Assembly (NCBI GenBank): GCA_900764415.1
Contig: CAAFOA010000305.1
Location: 1 to 5,965 of the forward strand
Origin: an uncultured Collinsella sp.
GTDB lineage: Bacteria > Actinomycetota > Coriobacteriia > Coriobacteriales > Coriobacteriaceae
Reading direction: 5' to 3'
Length of the DNA: 5,965 nt
In this document: piece by piece, positions 1-5,926 of the stretch
Layout of the letters: every line of letters begins with the position of its first letter
Position numbering within the stretch: position 1 is the first letter of the stretch
Position numbers and translations under genes: made by a program
The notes under the pieces: model-generated
Databases searched by the model: none
What the model saw: only the letters and a program-made list of their open reading frames with translations
What the model was told of the DNA's origin: nothing

Positions 1-370
1 CCTCGGCATTAAACTCAACGGGCTTATAGGCGCCGGCGGGGTAGTCGACGGCGGCGTGCGTACCTTTGAGGGCTTCGGCGCTGGCAGAGATAAAGTGGCG
101 GTAGACCTGCGAAGACACAACGGTGATGACCGAGCTCACGGCGGCGCCGATTACCGATCCGGCGATACCGATCTTGGAGGCAAGCGCGACGCTCGTGGCG
201 GCAGCTGCGGCGCCGGCGATGATCTGGGGAATTGAAATGTCGTCGAACAGGCCCTTTTTGGGCGCGATGGCCATGGTCTGTCCGATGGAATGGTTTTCGT
301 GAACGCCGTTGTTGAGCGATGCCGGCGTCATGACACGTGTGCGCGGCGCGTCGGTGTACTTGGTTGTCAT
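1..370 (-). CDS. Unrecognised GC-rich protein, N-terminal 123 residues (cut by contig edge)
   Basis: The frame opens at an ATG whose complement lies at 368-370 and stays open to the left edge, so the C-terminus is missing. A good Shine-Dalgarno (GGGAGG, complement of 378-383) sits 7 bases upstream and supports this start. The protein begins MTTKYTDAPRTRVMTPASL. Residues 1-45 are polar with no signal peptide. A small-residue-rich hydrophobic stretch at about 48-86 (IIAGAAAAATSVALASKIGI, then GSVIGAAVSSVITVV) could be one or two membrane segments or a glycine/alanine helix. It is followed by a more polar tail with a YPAGAYKPVEF stretch. I do not recognise the family and assign no function. GC-rich codon use matches nadE at the other end of the window and differs from the operon at 546-4750, so this is probably resident chromosome. 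It is transcribed divergently from that operon. Confidence 0.8.
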   Translation of the reverse strand, partial: MTTKYTDAPRTRVMTPASLNNGVHENHSIGQTMAIAPKKGLFDDISIPQIIAGAAAAATSVALASKIGIAGSVIGAAVSSVITVVSSQVYRHFISASAEALKGTHAAVDYPAGAYKPVEFNAE

Positions 371-545
371 ACGGGGTCCTCCCGGTGTAAATCTGCTTCG
401 TTTCGTGTAGCCCTCAGGGTACCCACCAGATGTGAATCGTGCGTGACGTTTAACAGATACCATCAACTCATCAAGGGGGGCTTGCTGTCTTTGGCGAAAT
501 AGCTTGATGCTAAACTGGACTTACGATTGCGAGGTGGTTTACGTG
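371..545. promoter_or_regulatory. Divergent intergenic region between the minus-strand gene and the peptide operon
   Basis: These 175 bases separate two genes facing away from each other, so promoters for both should lie here. No consensus -35/-10 pair is convincing. The best plus-strand candidate is an extended -10-like TGCTAAACT at 508-516, which would put transcription start near 523, just upstream of the ribosome site at 531-537; its -35 match is poor. The region contains a run of six G at 475-480 and the short palindrome GGGTACCC at 417-424. Base composition falls from GC-rich to AT-rich across about 480-560, so the left edge of the AT-rich cassette probably lies here. Confidence 0.4.
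531..537 (+). promoter_or_regulatory. Ribosome binding site that fixes the start of the 546 gene
   Basis: GAGGTGG lies 8 bases before the ATG at 546 (5 bases before the adjacent in-frame GTG at 543). The earlier in-frame ATG at 504 has no Shine-Dalgarno sequence, so the longer 100-residue reading is less likely. Confidence 0.6.
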
Positions 546-806
546 ATGTACCCGTATATGACATTCGAAGACGGTACCGAGGTCATTCATTCTGACCTGA
601 TTACAGATGTCGATGTCGAAAAGGTTATCGTGCATTTTGAACGACCGACGGCAGAGGGCTTCGACTCCGCTCGTTGTGAGTTGCCTTCCTGTTCGTGGAC
701 TGACTGGGAAGGGCATTTTACTCAGAGTGAAAAACGAGCTTTCGAAGAGTGTTTGAGCAAATTATTTAGATTAGTTCGAATAAAGAAGCTGAATGCGATG
801 ACCTAA
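546..806 (+). CDS. Small acidic protein of unknown function, 86 residues
   Basis: First gene of the operon. The ATG at 546 is chosen because GAGGTGG stands 8 bases upstream; a GTG at 543 is equally in frame, and an ATG at 504 would add 14 residues without a ribosome site. The protein starts MYPYMTFEDGTEVIHSDLI, continues with a probable beta strand (EKVIVHFERPT), then GFDSARCELPS, and ends in a charged helix (SEKRAFEECLSKLFRLVRI). It has no signal peptide or membrane segment, so it should be cytoplasmic. The arrangement of an 'FxDGTEVxHS' start, a 'VHFERPTxxGFDSARCELPS' middle and a C-terminal helix resembles small uncharacterised proteins I recall from gut Firmicutes and Actinobacteria, but I cannot name a family. 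A role in regulation or self-protection would be a guess from its position. It ends 47 bases before the next gene. Confidence 0.7.
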   Translation: MYPYMTFEDGTEVIHSDLITDVDVEKVIVHFERPTAEGFDSARCELPSCSWTDWEGHFTQSEKRAFEECLSKLFRLVRIKKLNAMT

Positions 807-853
807 AGCGTATGCATTTTTAGTATTAGATGCGTATGAAATGGAGGATGTGA

Positions 854-1135
854 ATGGATGAGCTAATAGACTTTAAAAAACGATTTCTCAAGAATGGCGA
901 GCTGGTTTCAATTCCAAAAAAGGAAAGCTATAAAAGAATCATGCTGCTATGGGCCGTCTCTTTCTTTGAATTAAATACAAGTTATACGGAGCTTCAGGTT
1001 AATCGGGTGCTTTCACAGCTCTATCCTGATTATGCCGTGTTGAGGCGGTATTTGGTTGATTATGGATTCCTATTAAGGGATGAACGAGGCCTGAAATACG
1101 AGGTTAATCGTGATGTTCACGGTATTGAGAGCTAG
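854..1135 (+). CDS. DUF2087 domain protein, 93 residues
   Basis: The sequence shows the DUF2087 signature. A basic PKKESYKRIMLLWAV segment (about residues 21-35) leads into FFELNTSYTELQVNRVLSQL, then YPDYAVLRRYLVDYGFLLRD (about 57-76) and a GLKYEV strand. This pattern (PKKExxRxxxLxWL, YTExEVNxxL, D..LRRYLVDYGFL.R) is typical of the family. It is predicted to form a small winged-helix-like fold and is often found alone or fused to ArsR-type or other regulators. Its biochemical role is not established as far as I know. The start at 854 has GGAGG at 843-847, 6 bases upstream. The 3' end overlaps the MFS gene by 23 bases, which implies translational coupling. Here it could act as a cassette regulator; direct participation in peptide maturation is also possible, and neither is shown by the sequence. 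Confidence 0.85.
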   Translation: MDELIDFKKRFLKNGELVSIPKKESYKRIMLLWAVSFFELNTSYTELQVNRVLSQLYPDYAVLRRYLVDYGFLLRDERGLKYEVNRDVHGIES

Positions 1136-2297
1136 CCGTCCGGTTCGGGTCCTATATATTGCTAGAGGGATAAGCGAAATAGGCAATTGGTGTGCGAATA
1201 TTGCTTTGCCAATGCTGATTTACGAGGTAACTCACGATGTTTCTGCAACTGCTTTGATGGTCTGCTGCAGATTTGCCCCCTCTCTGTTTTCAGTTGCGCT
1301 CGCGCAGCTGCCTCAGAAGATGGGTATCGGGACACTGCAGGCCATGAGATTGGCAGACTTAATTCGCGCGGGATTATTCGTTTGCTATATTTTTGTTGAT
1401 AGTAAATGGAGTATGTTTGCTATTACGTGCGCGGTATCGCTTTGCCGAACGGTTGAAATGCCCTGCTTTTACTCGTTGTTAAGAGCCAATACGAATAGTA
1501 TCAATCGCGACGTAATTAATAATTCGTTTGGGTTTCTGCAGAATTTGATGATGGTTCTGGGGCCAGTTGCCGGCGGTTTTGTTGTCGCTCAATTTGGGGC
1601 GGAGGCTGTTCTTGCATTAGACGCGCTATCTTTTGCCGCGTCGTTCTGGTTGCTGCGAGATGTTCCGTCGGTTATCGAGGTTAATGATAAAGAGGGGATA
1701 AGCAAAAATGAAAAATACAGGACTGCATTTAGTGATCTTAGCGCGAAGCACTTGGCAATTGGTTTCCTATTAATCGATATTTCTAGTGGCGTGGCATTCG
1801 GCTCTCTGAATTCTCTTTTGCCAGCTATAGCGCAATTGCAATTTGACTCGTCATCGATACAATACGGATTCCTTCAGAGCAGTCTTACAATCGGACTGTT
1901 GTTCGGAAATACAATATATGGTCGTTTAATCAGTGGTTCCGATTGCGTTAAATCATATTGTTTTGTGACGTATCTTGCGCTCGGTGCGTATCTGGCGTTT
2001 GGCTATCGCTATGCGTCTGGGATATCGTTTATTTCCCTTTTTATCGTCGGTGCCGGAAACGCCATTCAAGATGTGCTTCTCATAACATCGCTGCAGGATT
2101 TGGCGAGAGACGGATCTGAATCGATAGGCCTGTTTTCAATTAGGGAGTCTTTGCAATCGGTTGCTGTTGTTATTTCAACACTCCTTGTTTCGCTGTTCAC
2201 GAGCATCGCGATGTTCTCAATTCTCGTTACAGGACTTGGTGTATTTTCAATTATGATGGTAGTTGTGTTTCAATTGAATTATTTGCGAAAGATGTGA
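1113..2297 (+). CDS. MFS transporter, exporter-like, 394 residues
   Basis: A strongly hydrophobic protein with about 10-12 predicted membrane helices and the usual MFS length. The N-terminus (RPVRVLYIARGISEIGNWCA, then IALPMLIYEVTHDVSATALM) and the first-half motif VINNSFGFLQNLMMVLGPVA followed by GGFVV and LALDALSFAASF are characteristic of the EntS-like drug/siderophore efflux branch of the major facilitator superfamily. A polar loop at about 188-212 separates the two halves. The ATG at 1113 is preferred because GAGGTT at 1100-1105 stands 7 bases upstream; a GTG at 1110 is only 4 bases away. The start lies inside the end of the DUF2087 gene, and the stop is 7 bases before the radical SAM gene, so the genes are coupled. 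In this context the likely job is export of the peptide product. It has no fused peptidase, so leader removal would need another enzyme. The substrate is inferred only from context. Confidence 0.88.
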   Translation: MFTVLRASRPVRVLYIARGISEIGNWCANIALPMLIYEVTHDVSATALMVCCRFAPSLFSVALAQLPQKMGIGTLQAMRLADLIRAGLFVCYIFVDSKWSMFAITCAVSLCRTVEMPCFYSLLRANTNSINRDVINNSFGFLQNLMMVLGPVAGGFVVAQFGAEAVLALDALSFAASFWLLRDVPSVIEVNDKEGISKNEKYRTAFSDLSAKHLAIGFLLIDISSGVAFGSLNSLLPAIAQLQFDSSSIQYGFLQSSLTIGLLFGNTIYGRLISGSDCVKSYCFVTYLALGAYLAFGYRYASGISFISLFIVGAGNAIQDVLLITSLQDLARDGSESIGLFSIRESLQSVAVVISTLLVSLFTSIAMFSILVTGLGVFSIMMVVVFQLNYLRKM

Positions 2298-2304
2298 CGT
2301 TGAT

Positions 2305-2547
2305 ATGCCTAAAACGCTTTTAGTATTTCCCCCAGGATGGAGTCCAGTGGGGCCGTATCTTGCCTTGCCTGTTTTGAAGTCATATCTTCAAGAGGTTGAA
2401 CAATACAAAGTTGACATTGTTGACTTAAACGTGGAATTTTACGATGACCTCCTATCTTTTAGACATGTCGAAGAGTGCTGTAAAAGGTATCGGGAATCAA
2501 AGGATTCGTTTAGTTCGAATGTTCAATTAACAATCGAGTTGATATAA
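2305..2547 (+). CDS. N-terminal fragment of the B12/radical SAM protein, 80 residues
   Basis: This is the piece that would be translated if the TAA at 2545-2547 is real. It holds the first beta strand and loop of a B12-binding-type Rossmann domain (MPKTLLVFPPGWSPVGPYLA), a helix (LPVLKSYLQEVEQY) and the second strand (KVDIVDLN), then a polar charged stretch. The typical 'LLVxPP..P..GP..A...L..YL' start is shared with many B12-binding radical SAM proteins. Strands three to five lie beyond the stop, so the fragment should not fold or bind cobalamin by itself. The start is 7 bases after the MFS stop. Confidence 0.55.
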   Translation: MPKTLLVFPPGWSPVGPYLALPVLKSYLQEVEQYKVDIVDLNVEFYDDLLSFRHVEECCKRYRESKDSFSSNVQLTIELI

Positions 2548-2739
2548 AAGTCAGCACTTAATGTTGACGAGGCAAAAGATATTTTCAGATCGAAGAGATA
2601 CTTCGATCTGAAAGAAAGACAATATGCTGAAAACATTTTTAGAAATGCACTCTATATCATAAATCACGTCTCATATGGAGTTAAATACACGTTCAACTCC
2701 ATAGATCTGCCCTATGATTATTATTCGACACCAGAAATA

Positions 2740-4626
2740 ATGAAATCGCTTGCGGATACCCTGCATAATCCGTTTATTTCCTTCTATGAAACTGCCTTTC
2801 TTAAGCGTATTCAGAGGGAAAAAATCGAGTTTATTGGGATTTCGGTGAGCGGCTGTTTCCAATTGATTTCTGCAGTTACGTTAGCGAAACTGATTAAAGA
2901 AGAATGTCCATCTGTTAAACACGTCTCATTGGGCGGCAATTACATTACTCGTTTAGCAGATGACTGCATGAAAGAATGGCATCCCTTTTTTGAATACATT
3001 GATTCGATAATGATGTATGACGGCGAAGAGCCGCTTGCACGTCTTCTTGAGGCTCTTGACTCTGGTGATGACAATCTCGACTGTGTTCCAAACCTTTGCC
3101 ATGCTAAAGCTGGAAAGATATATAAAAACCATCGGATTGAGCAAACATTTATCAACGATACAGTTCCCGATTTCGATGGCTTCGCCCTTTCTAAATACTT
3201 CATGCCTGAGTTAATATTGCCGGTTTATTCCTCTAGGCAGTGTTTTAATCATTGCGCCTTCTGCACCATTCCCGGTGCTACCGGTGGTTGTTACCGAAAG
3301 ATGCCTATATCGAGAGTATTTGAAATAATGTGTCGGTTAAATGAAAAATACGGCACGAGAGTTTTCTCTTTTGTGGATGAAACATTCGAAGGCAAAAGAA
3401 TGGAGCAACTCGCGGATGAAATAAACGCATCGGGAAAAACGTTTTTCTGGCATGGAGAAACGAGGTTCTCTCCAACCCTAAGTACAGACGTTTTCAACAA
3501 GATATACCAAAGTGGATGTAGGCAGATTCAGTTTGGCCTCGAGTCATACAACCAAAGAGTTCTTGATCTAATGAAGAAGAACACGAGAGTTGATTGGATT
3601 GATCGCAATATCCATGATTGTCTCAATGCGGGTATTCCTGTTCATCTATTCTTTATGATTGGCTTTCCGACCGAAACTAAAGAAGAGGCTCTGAACACCT
3701 TAGCTTATACAGAGAATGTTTTGAATTATTCAAAACAGGTATGTGGTGTTCCATATTCCACGAGAGGATTTACGAATTTTGGTCTCGTTATGGGGTCGGA
3801 TGTTTGGAATCATCCCGATAAGTATGGTGTCTCTGTAATGCCGAAGTCCCAATATGAGGATTTGCGCCTCGAAGTGGATTATGTTTCAGGCACTGGTTTA
3901 ACTTTAAATGAAGCAAAATCCTTATCTGATGAGCATCATATTGATTTTTATATGCAAGAGGTCATAAACGGTAGCGACACAATTGACTTGCCCCAGCGGC
4001 TTCATATTTCAGAGGTGACCTGGATCCTAGATTCTATTCACGCTGTCAGGTATAAGGGACATTTAACCAAAGTAAAGCGACGGCTAACTAGTCTAAATCC
4101 AGCTGATCGAATCTGGCTGGATTCCAAGACCTCTGTCGTGCTCGTTGAGCCATTTGCCTACTTCTATAATTCTGAATACCATCATGTCTATGCTGTTTCC
4201 CAGTTGGTATACCTTAAGTTGGCCCGTTTATTGGAGGCCGATTGTAGCATTTCTCTTATTCTTGATCAGGGCGACCTCGAGCTGACAAGGGCGATAGAAG
4301 AACTGTTGCATTATGGATTGCTGAATACAAATATCGATGCCGATTATGTAATGCACGATAATGGTTTTCAATTGGTTAAAAGTTCGTTTGTTAAAGAAGT
4401 CGGACGCTCAAAAGAGGGGTTAAGAGTACTGCTGAGTTGTGCCACCCATAGAATGTGTGCGGTTAATGATTTTTCGTTCGCTTTGCTTTCGTTGTTTGAA
4501 AAGCCGATTACTAAGAACGAGGTGCGCGACATTTTGAAAAAAGAGGGACTATCGACAAACGAGGAGCAATTAAACAAGTTGGTTGATAATTGCATGAAAG
4601 CAGATATACTACAATTGATTAGATAG
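2740..4626 (+). CDS. C-terminal fragment of the radical SAM protein, 628 residues
   Basis: This is the piece an automatic gene caller would report. The ATG at 2740 has no ribosome site and lies inside the continuing frame, so it is unlikely to be a genuine start. Visible parts in fragment numbering: remaining B12-domain strands (IEFIGISVSG near 28-37; KHVSLGGNYI, with LGGNY at 64-68; IDSIMMYDGEEP); radical SAM cluster CFNHCAFC with cysteines at 168, 172 and 175; FSFVDETFEG; WHGETRF at 237-243; QFGLESYNQRVLDLM at 264-278; and MIGFPTETKEEAL at 306-318, all core radical SAM landmarks. A segment resembling 'F.L..GSdvw..P.kYGV' follows, as in B12-dependent peptide-modifying radical SAM enzymes. 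The end shows two helix-rich modules: VYAVSQLVYLKLARLLEADC through ELTRAIEELLHYGLL, and MCAVNDFSFALLSLFEKPIT through LVDNCMKADILQLI. Confidence 0.7.
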   Translation: MKSLADTLHNPFISFYETAFLKRIQREKIEFIGISVSGCFQLISAVTLAKLIKEECPSVKHVSLGGNYITRLADDCMKEWHPFFEYIDSIMMYDGEEPLARLLEALDSGDDNLDCVPNLCHAKAGKIYKNHRIEQTFINDTVPDFDGFALSKYFMPELILPVYSSRQCFNHCAFCTIPGATGGCYRKMPISRVFEIMCRLNEKYGTRVFSFVDETFEGKRMEQLADEINASGKTFFWHGETRFSPTLSTDVFNKIYQSGCRQIQFGLESYNQRVLDLMKKNTRVDWIDRNIHDCLNAGIPVHLFFMIGFPTETKEEALNTLAYTENVLNYSKQVCGVPYSTRGFTNFGLVMGSDVWNHPDKYGVSVMPKSQYEDLRLEVDYVSGTGLTLNEAKSLSDEHHIDFYMQEVINGSDTIDLPQRLHISEVTWILDSIHAVRYKGHLTKVKRRLTSLNPADRIWLDSKTSVVLVEPFAYFYNSEYHHVYAVSQLVYLKLARLLEADCSISLILDQGDLELTRAIEELLHYGLLNTNIDADYVMHDNGFQLVKSSFVKEVGRSKEGLRVLLSCATHRMCAVNDFSFALLSLFEKPITKNEVRDILKKEGLSTNEEQLNKLVDNCMKADILQLIR

Positions 4627-4632
4627 AGGAGG
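4627..4632 (+). promoter_or_regulatory. Perfect Shine-Dalgarno of the 36-residue peptide gene
   Basis: AGGAGG (AGGAGGT with the next base) stands 7 bases before the ATG at 4640 and starts directly after the radical SAM stop codon. It is the strongest ribosome site in the operon, in keeping with a peptide needed in greater amount than its modifying enzyme. Confidence 0.8.
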
Positions 4633-4639
4633 TTTCTGC

Positions 4640-4750
4640 ATGGACGTTATTAATAAAGATCTCTTGGAGCAACTGAAAGAGTCTCAGGAAGAGGGCGTCG
4701 TGGTAGAAGTGTTCGACTTTGAGGACTACATGGATAAATTCTGCCATTAG
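4640..4750 (+). CDS. Putative RiPP precursor peptide, 36 residues
   Basis: A short open frame with an excellent ribosome site, 13 bases after the radical SAM gene and 24 bases before the terminator, so it is the last cistron. Residues 1-19 (MDVINKDLLEQLKESQEEG) are acidic and helix-prone, as expected for a leader. Residues 20-24 (VVVEV) are a likely beta strand, a form in which RRE domains often bind leaders. The end, FDFEDYMDKFCH (25-36), carries three Phe (25, 27, 34), Tyr30, Met31, one Cys (35) and a terminal His, which are plausible targets of a radical SAM enzyme. No GG or GA leader-peptidase motif is clear; G19 is one possible boundary. I recognise no known RiPP class. The precursor role rests on gene context, size and composition. 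It could instead be a small accessory or regulatory protein. Confidence 0.65.
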   Translation: MDVINKDLLEQLKESQEEGVVVEVFDFEDYMDKFCH

Positions 4751-4774
4751 TTTCGGAATTTACTTGCCTCGCTT

Positions 4775-4808
4775 AAAGGAGAAGTCGATTATCGATTTCT
4801 CCTTTTTT
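4775..4808 (+). terminator. Strong rho-independent terminator ending the operon
   Basis: The arms 4775-4787 and 4793-4805 form a 13-pair stem (one G-T wobble at 4784/4796) around a 5-base loop. The T run 4803-4808 is partly within the 3' arm. It begins 24 bases after the peptide stop codon and separates the operon from nadE. Confidence 0.9.
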
Positions 4809-4849
4809 AATTAAAGATATTTTTGAAATACATGCTCTTAGCACAGGTT

Positions 4850-4873
4850 GGCCTCTCAGTAAACTGGGAGGTT
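4850..4873 (+). other. Short hairpin upstream of nadE, possible second terminator or leader element
   Basis: CCTCTCAG (4852-4859) pairs with CTGGGAGG (4864-4871) around a TAAA loop, with one G-T wobble and two further possible wobble pairs outside. The sequence after it (TTGCTTT) is only moderately T-rich, so a weak terminator is possible but not secure. It lies in the 130-base gap 4809-4938, where I see no convincing promoter and no gene. Confidence 0.35.
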
Positions 4874-4938
4874 GCTTTGGCTAGTTAGAGATATGTGAAC
4901 GTCCGTTAGACTGAATCTCAGGGTAGAAGGGGCCTCCA

Positions 4939-5926
4939 GTGTCCAGATCAACAAGGCAATGCTGCGTTTCGGCTAATAAGAACGATGGCTTTTTGCGTGT
5001 GGCGGCGGCGTCGCCGCAGATTCGCGTTGCCGATGTCGAAGGCAATGCCGAGGTTGCGCTGGCGGCTGTTCGCGATGCTGCCGAGCGCGGCGTTCGTGCG
5101 TTGGTGCTGCCCGAGCTTAATCTGTGCGGCTATACCGCGGCCGACCTGTTCCATAATCGTACGCTGCTGCATGCCTGCGAGACCGCACTGGTACATATTC
5201 TCGATGAAACTCGCGAGCTGCCGATTGTCTTTACTATTGGTCTTCCCGTTGCGGTGGCCGAGAACATCTACAACTGTGCCGCCGTGTGCTGTGCGGGCGA
5301 GCTTTTGGGCCTCACGGCCAAGAAGTACCTGCCCAACTATGGCGAGTTCTATGAGTACCGCTGGTTTGCTCCGGCGCCTGCGGATCCCGTGTGGGTTGAA
5401 TTTGCCGGTCAGGGTCCGGTTCCGCTGGGTTCGGGGCTTGTCTACCGTTGCTGTGATGAGGGCGCCGAGGACCTGGTGCTGGGCGTTGAGGTCTGTGAGG
5501 ACCTGTGGGTGCCGGCGCCCCCTTCGACCGAGATGGCGCTTGCCGGTGCGACGGTGATCCTCAATCCGTCGGCTTCGGACGAGATTATCGGTAAGGCGGA
5601 TTACCGCCGCAGCCTCATTTCCAACCAGAGCGCGCGCCTGTACTGCGCCTATGCCTACGCGGACGCGAGCGAGGGCGAGTCCACGACCGACATGGTCTTT
5701 GCGGGCGAGAACCTCGTCTACGAAAACGGCTCCAAGCTCGCCGCGACCAAACTGCTTACCTGCGATATGGCCATCGCCGACGTTGACCTTGACCGCCTGG
5801 TTGCCGAACGCCGTCGCTCGACGACGTGGACGCGTACCGACGATGCTCCGGAGGCCACGACCGTTGAGTTTTCGTTTGAGGGCGTGCTGGCCGAAGAACC
5901 TGTCTTGCGCGATGCCTGCGATATCG
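4939..5926 (+). CDS. nadE: Glutamine-dependent NAD+ synthetase, N-terminal glutaminase part (cut by contig end)
   Basis: NadE makes NAD+ from deamido-NAD+ and ATP, with ammonia from glutamine in the long form of the enzyme. The frame gives 329 codons covering the N-terminal nitrilase-type amidase domain. The catalytic triad is visible: Glu59 in LVLPELNLCGY, Lys128 in AKKYLPNYGEFYE, Cys186 in GVEVCEDLW. The spacing agrees closely with the E52/K121/C176 triad of the Mycobacterium tuberculosis enzyme. Other family landmarks are VILNPSASDE followed by KADYRRSLIS, and YADASEGESTTDMVFAG. The C-terminal ATP-dependent synthetase domain (full family length about 640-700) lies beyond the contig. The GTG at 4939 is chosen because AAGGGG (4927-4932) stands 6 bases upstream and no in-frame ATG exists before the conserved region. 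GC-rich codon use contrasts sharply with the preceding operon. The final bases after 5926 are adapter, not coding sequence. Confidence 0.93.

Larger units (their letters stand above)
2305..4626 (+). pseudogene. Cobalamin-binding-type radical SAM enzyme, probable peptide maturase, interrupted by an in-frame TAA
   Basis: Reading one frame from the ATG at 2305 to the TAG at 4624-4626 gives 773 residues broken only at codon 81 (TAA at 2545-2547). The 64 codons between that stop and the next ATG (2740) are open and protein-like, so this is one gene with one nonsense codon; an indel would not leave both sides in the same frame. Architecture in full-length numbering: N-terminal Rossmann-like B12-binding-type domain, about 1-280; radical SAM core, about 300-500, with CX3CX2C at C313, C317 and C320 for the 4Fe-4S cluster; then a C-terminal region with two winged-helix, PqqD-like stretches at about 611-677 and 705-773. 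Enzymes of this class commonly methylate or rearrange unactivated carbons using SAM and often cobalamin. Sitting just before a 36-residue peptide gene, it is probably a RiPP maturase. The start has little Shine-Dalgarno and probably relies on coupling to the MFS gene. The protein may be non-functional here unless the stop is an error. Confidence 0.75.

Noticed and set aside
489..495. CTTTGGC at 489-495 repeated at 4875-4881, near both edges of the AT-rich island
   Set aside because: Seven bases with only partial similarity around them can occur by chance, and no integrase is present, so I do not call an attachment site or target duplication.
290..502. Plus-strand 70-residue open frame
   Set aside because: It overlaps the minus-strand gene and the intergenic region, has no ribosome site, and has a Cys/Arg-rich composition of a shadow frame.
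504..545. Earlier ATG start for the first operon gene
   Set aside because: No Shine-Dalgarno before 504, whereas GAGGTGG precedes 546 at proper spacing.
808..838. Direct repeat GCGTATG at 808-814 and 832-838 before the DUF2087 gene
   Set aside because: A 7-base repeat in a 47-base gap is too short to claim an operator without conservation data.
2940..3203. Antisense and alternative-frame open frames inside the radical SAM gene (also 2671-2862, 2953-3144, 3017-3214, 3291-3500, 4368-4595)
   Set aside because: They overlap the motif-bearing frame, lack ribosome sites and have no recognisable features.
4985..5557. Plus-strand open frame rich in Arg, Pro and Trp beginning MAFCVW
   Set aside because: Out-of-frame shadow of nadE; composition is typical of a wrong frame in GC-rich DNA.
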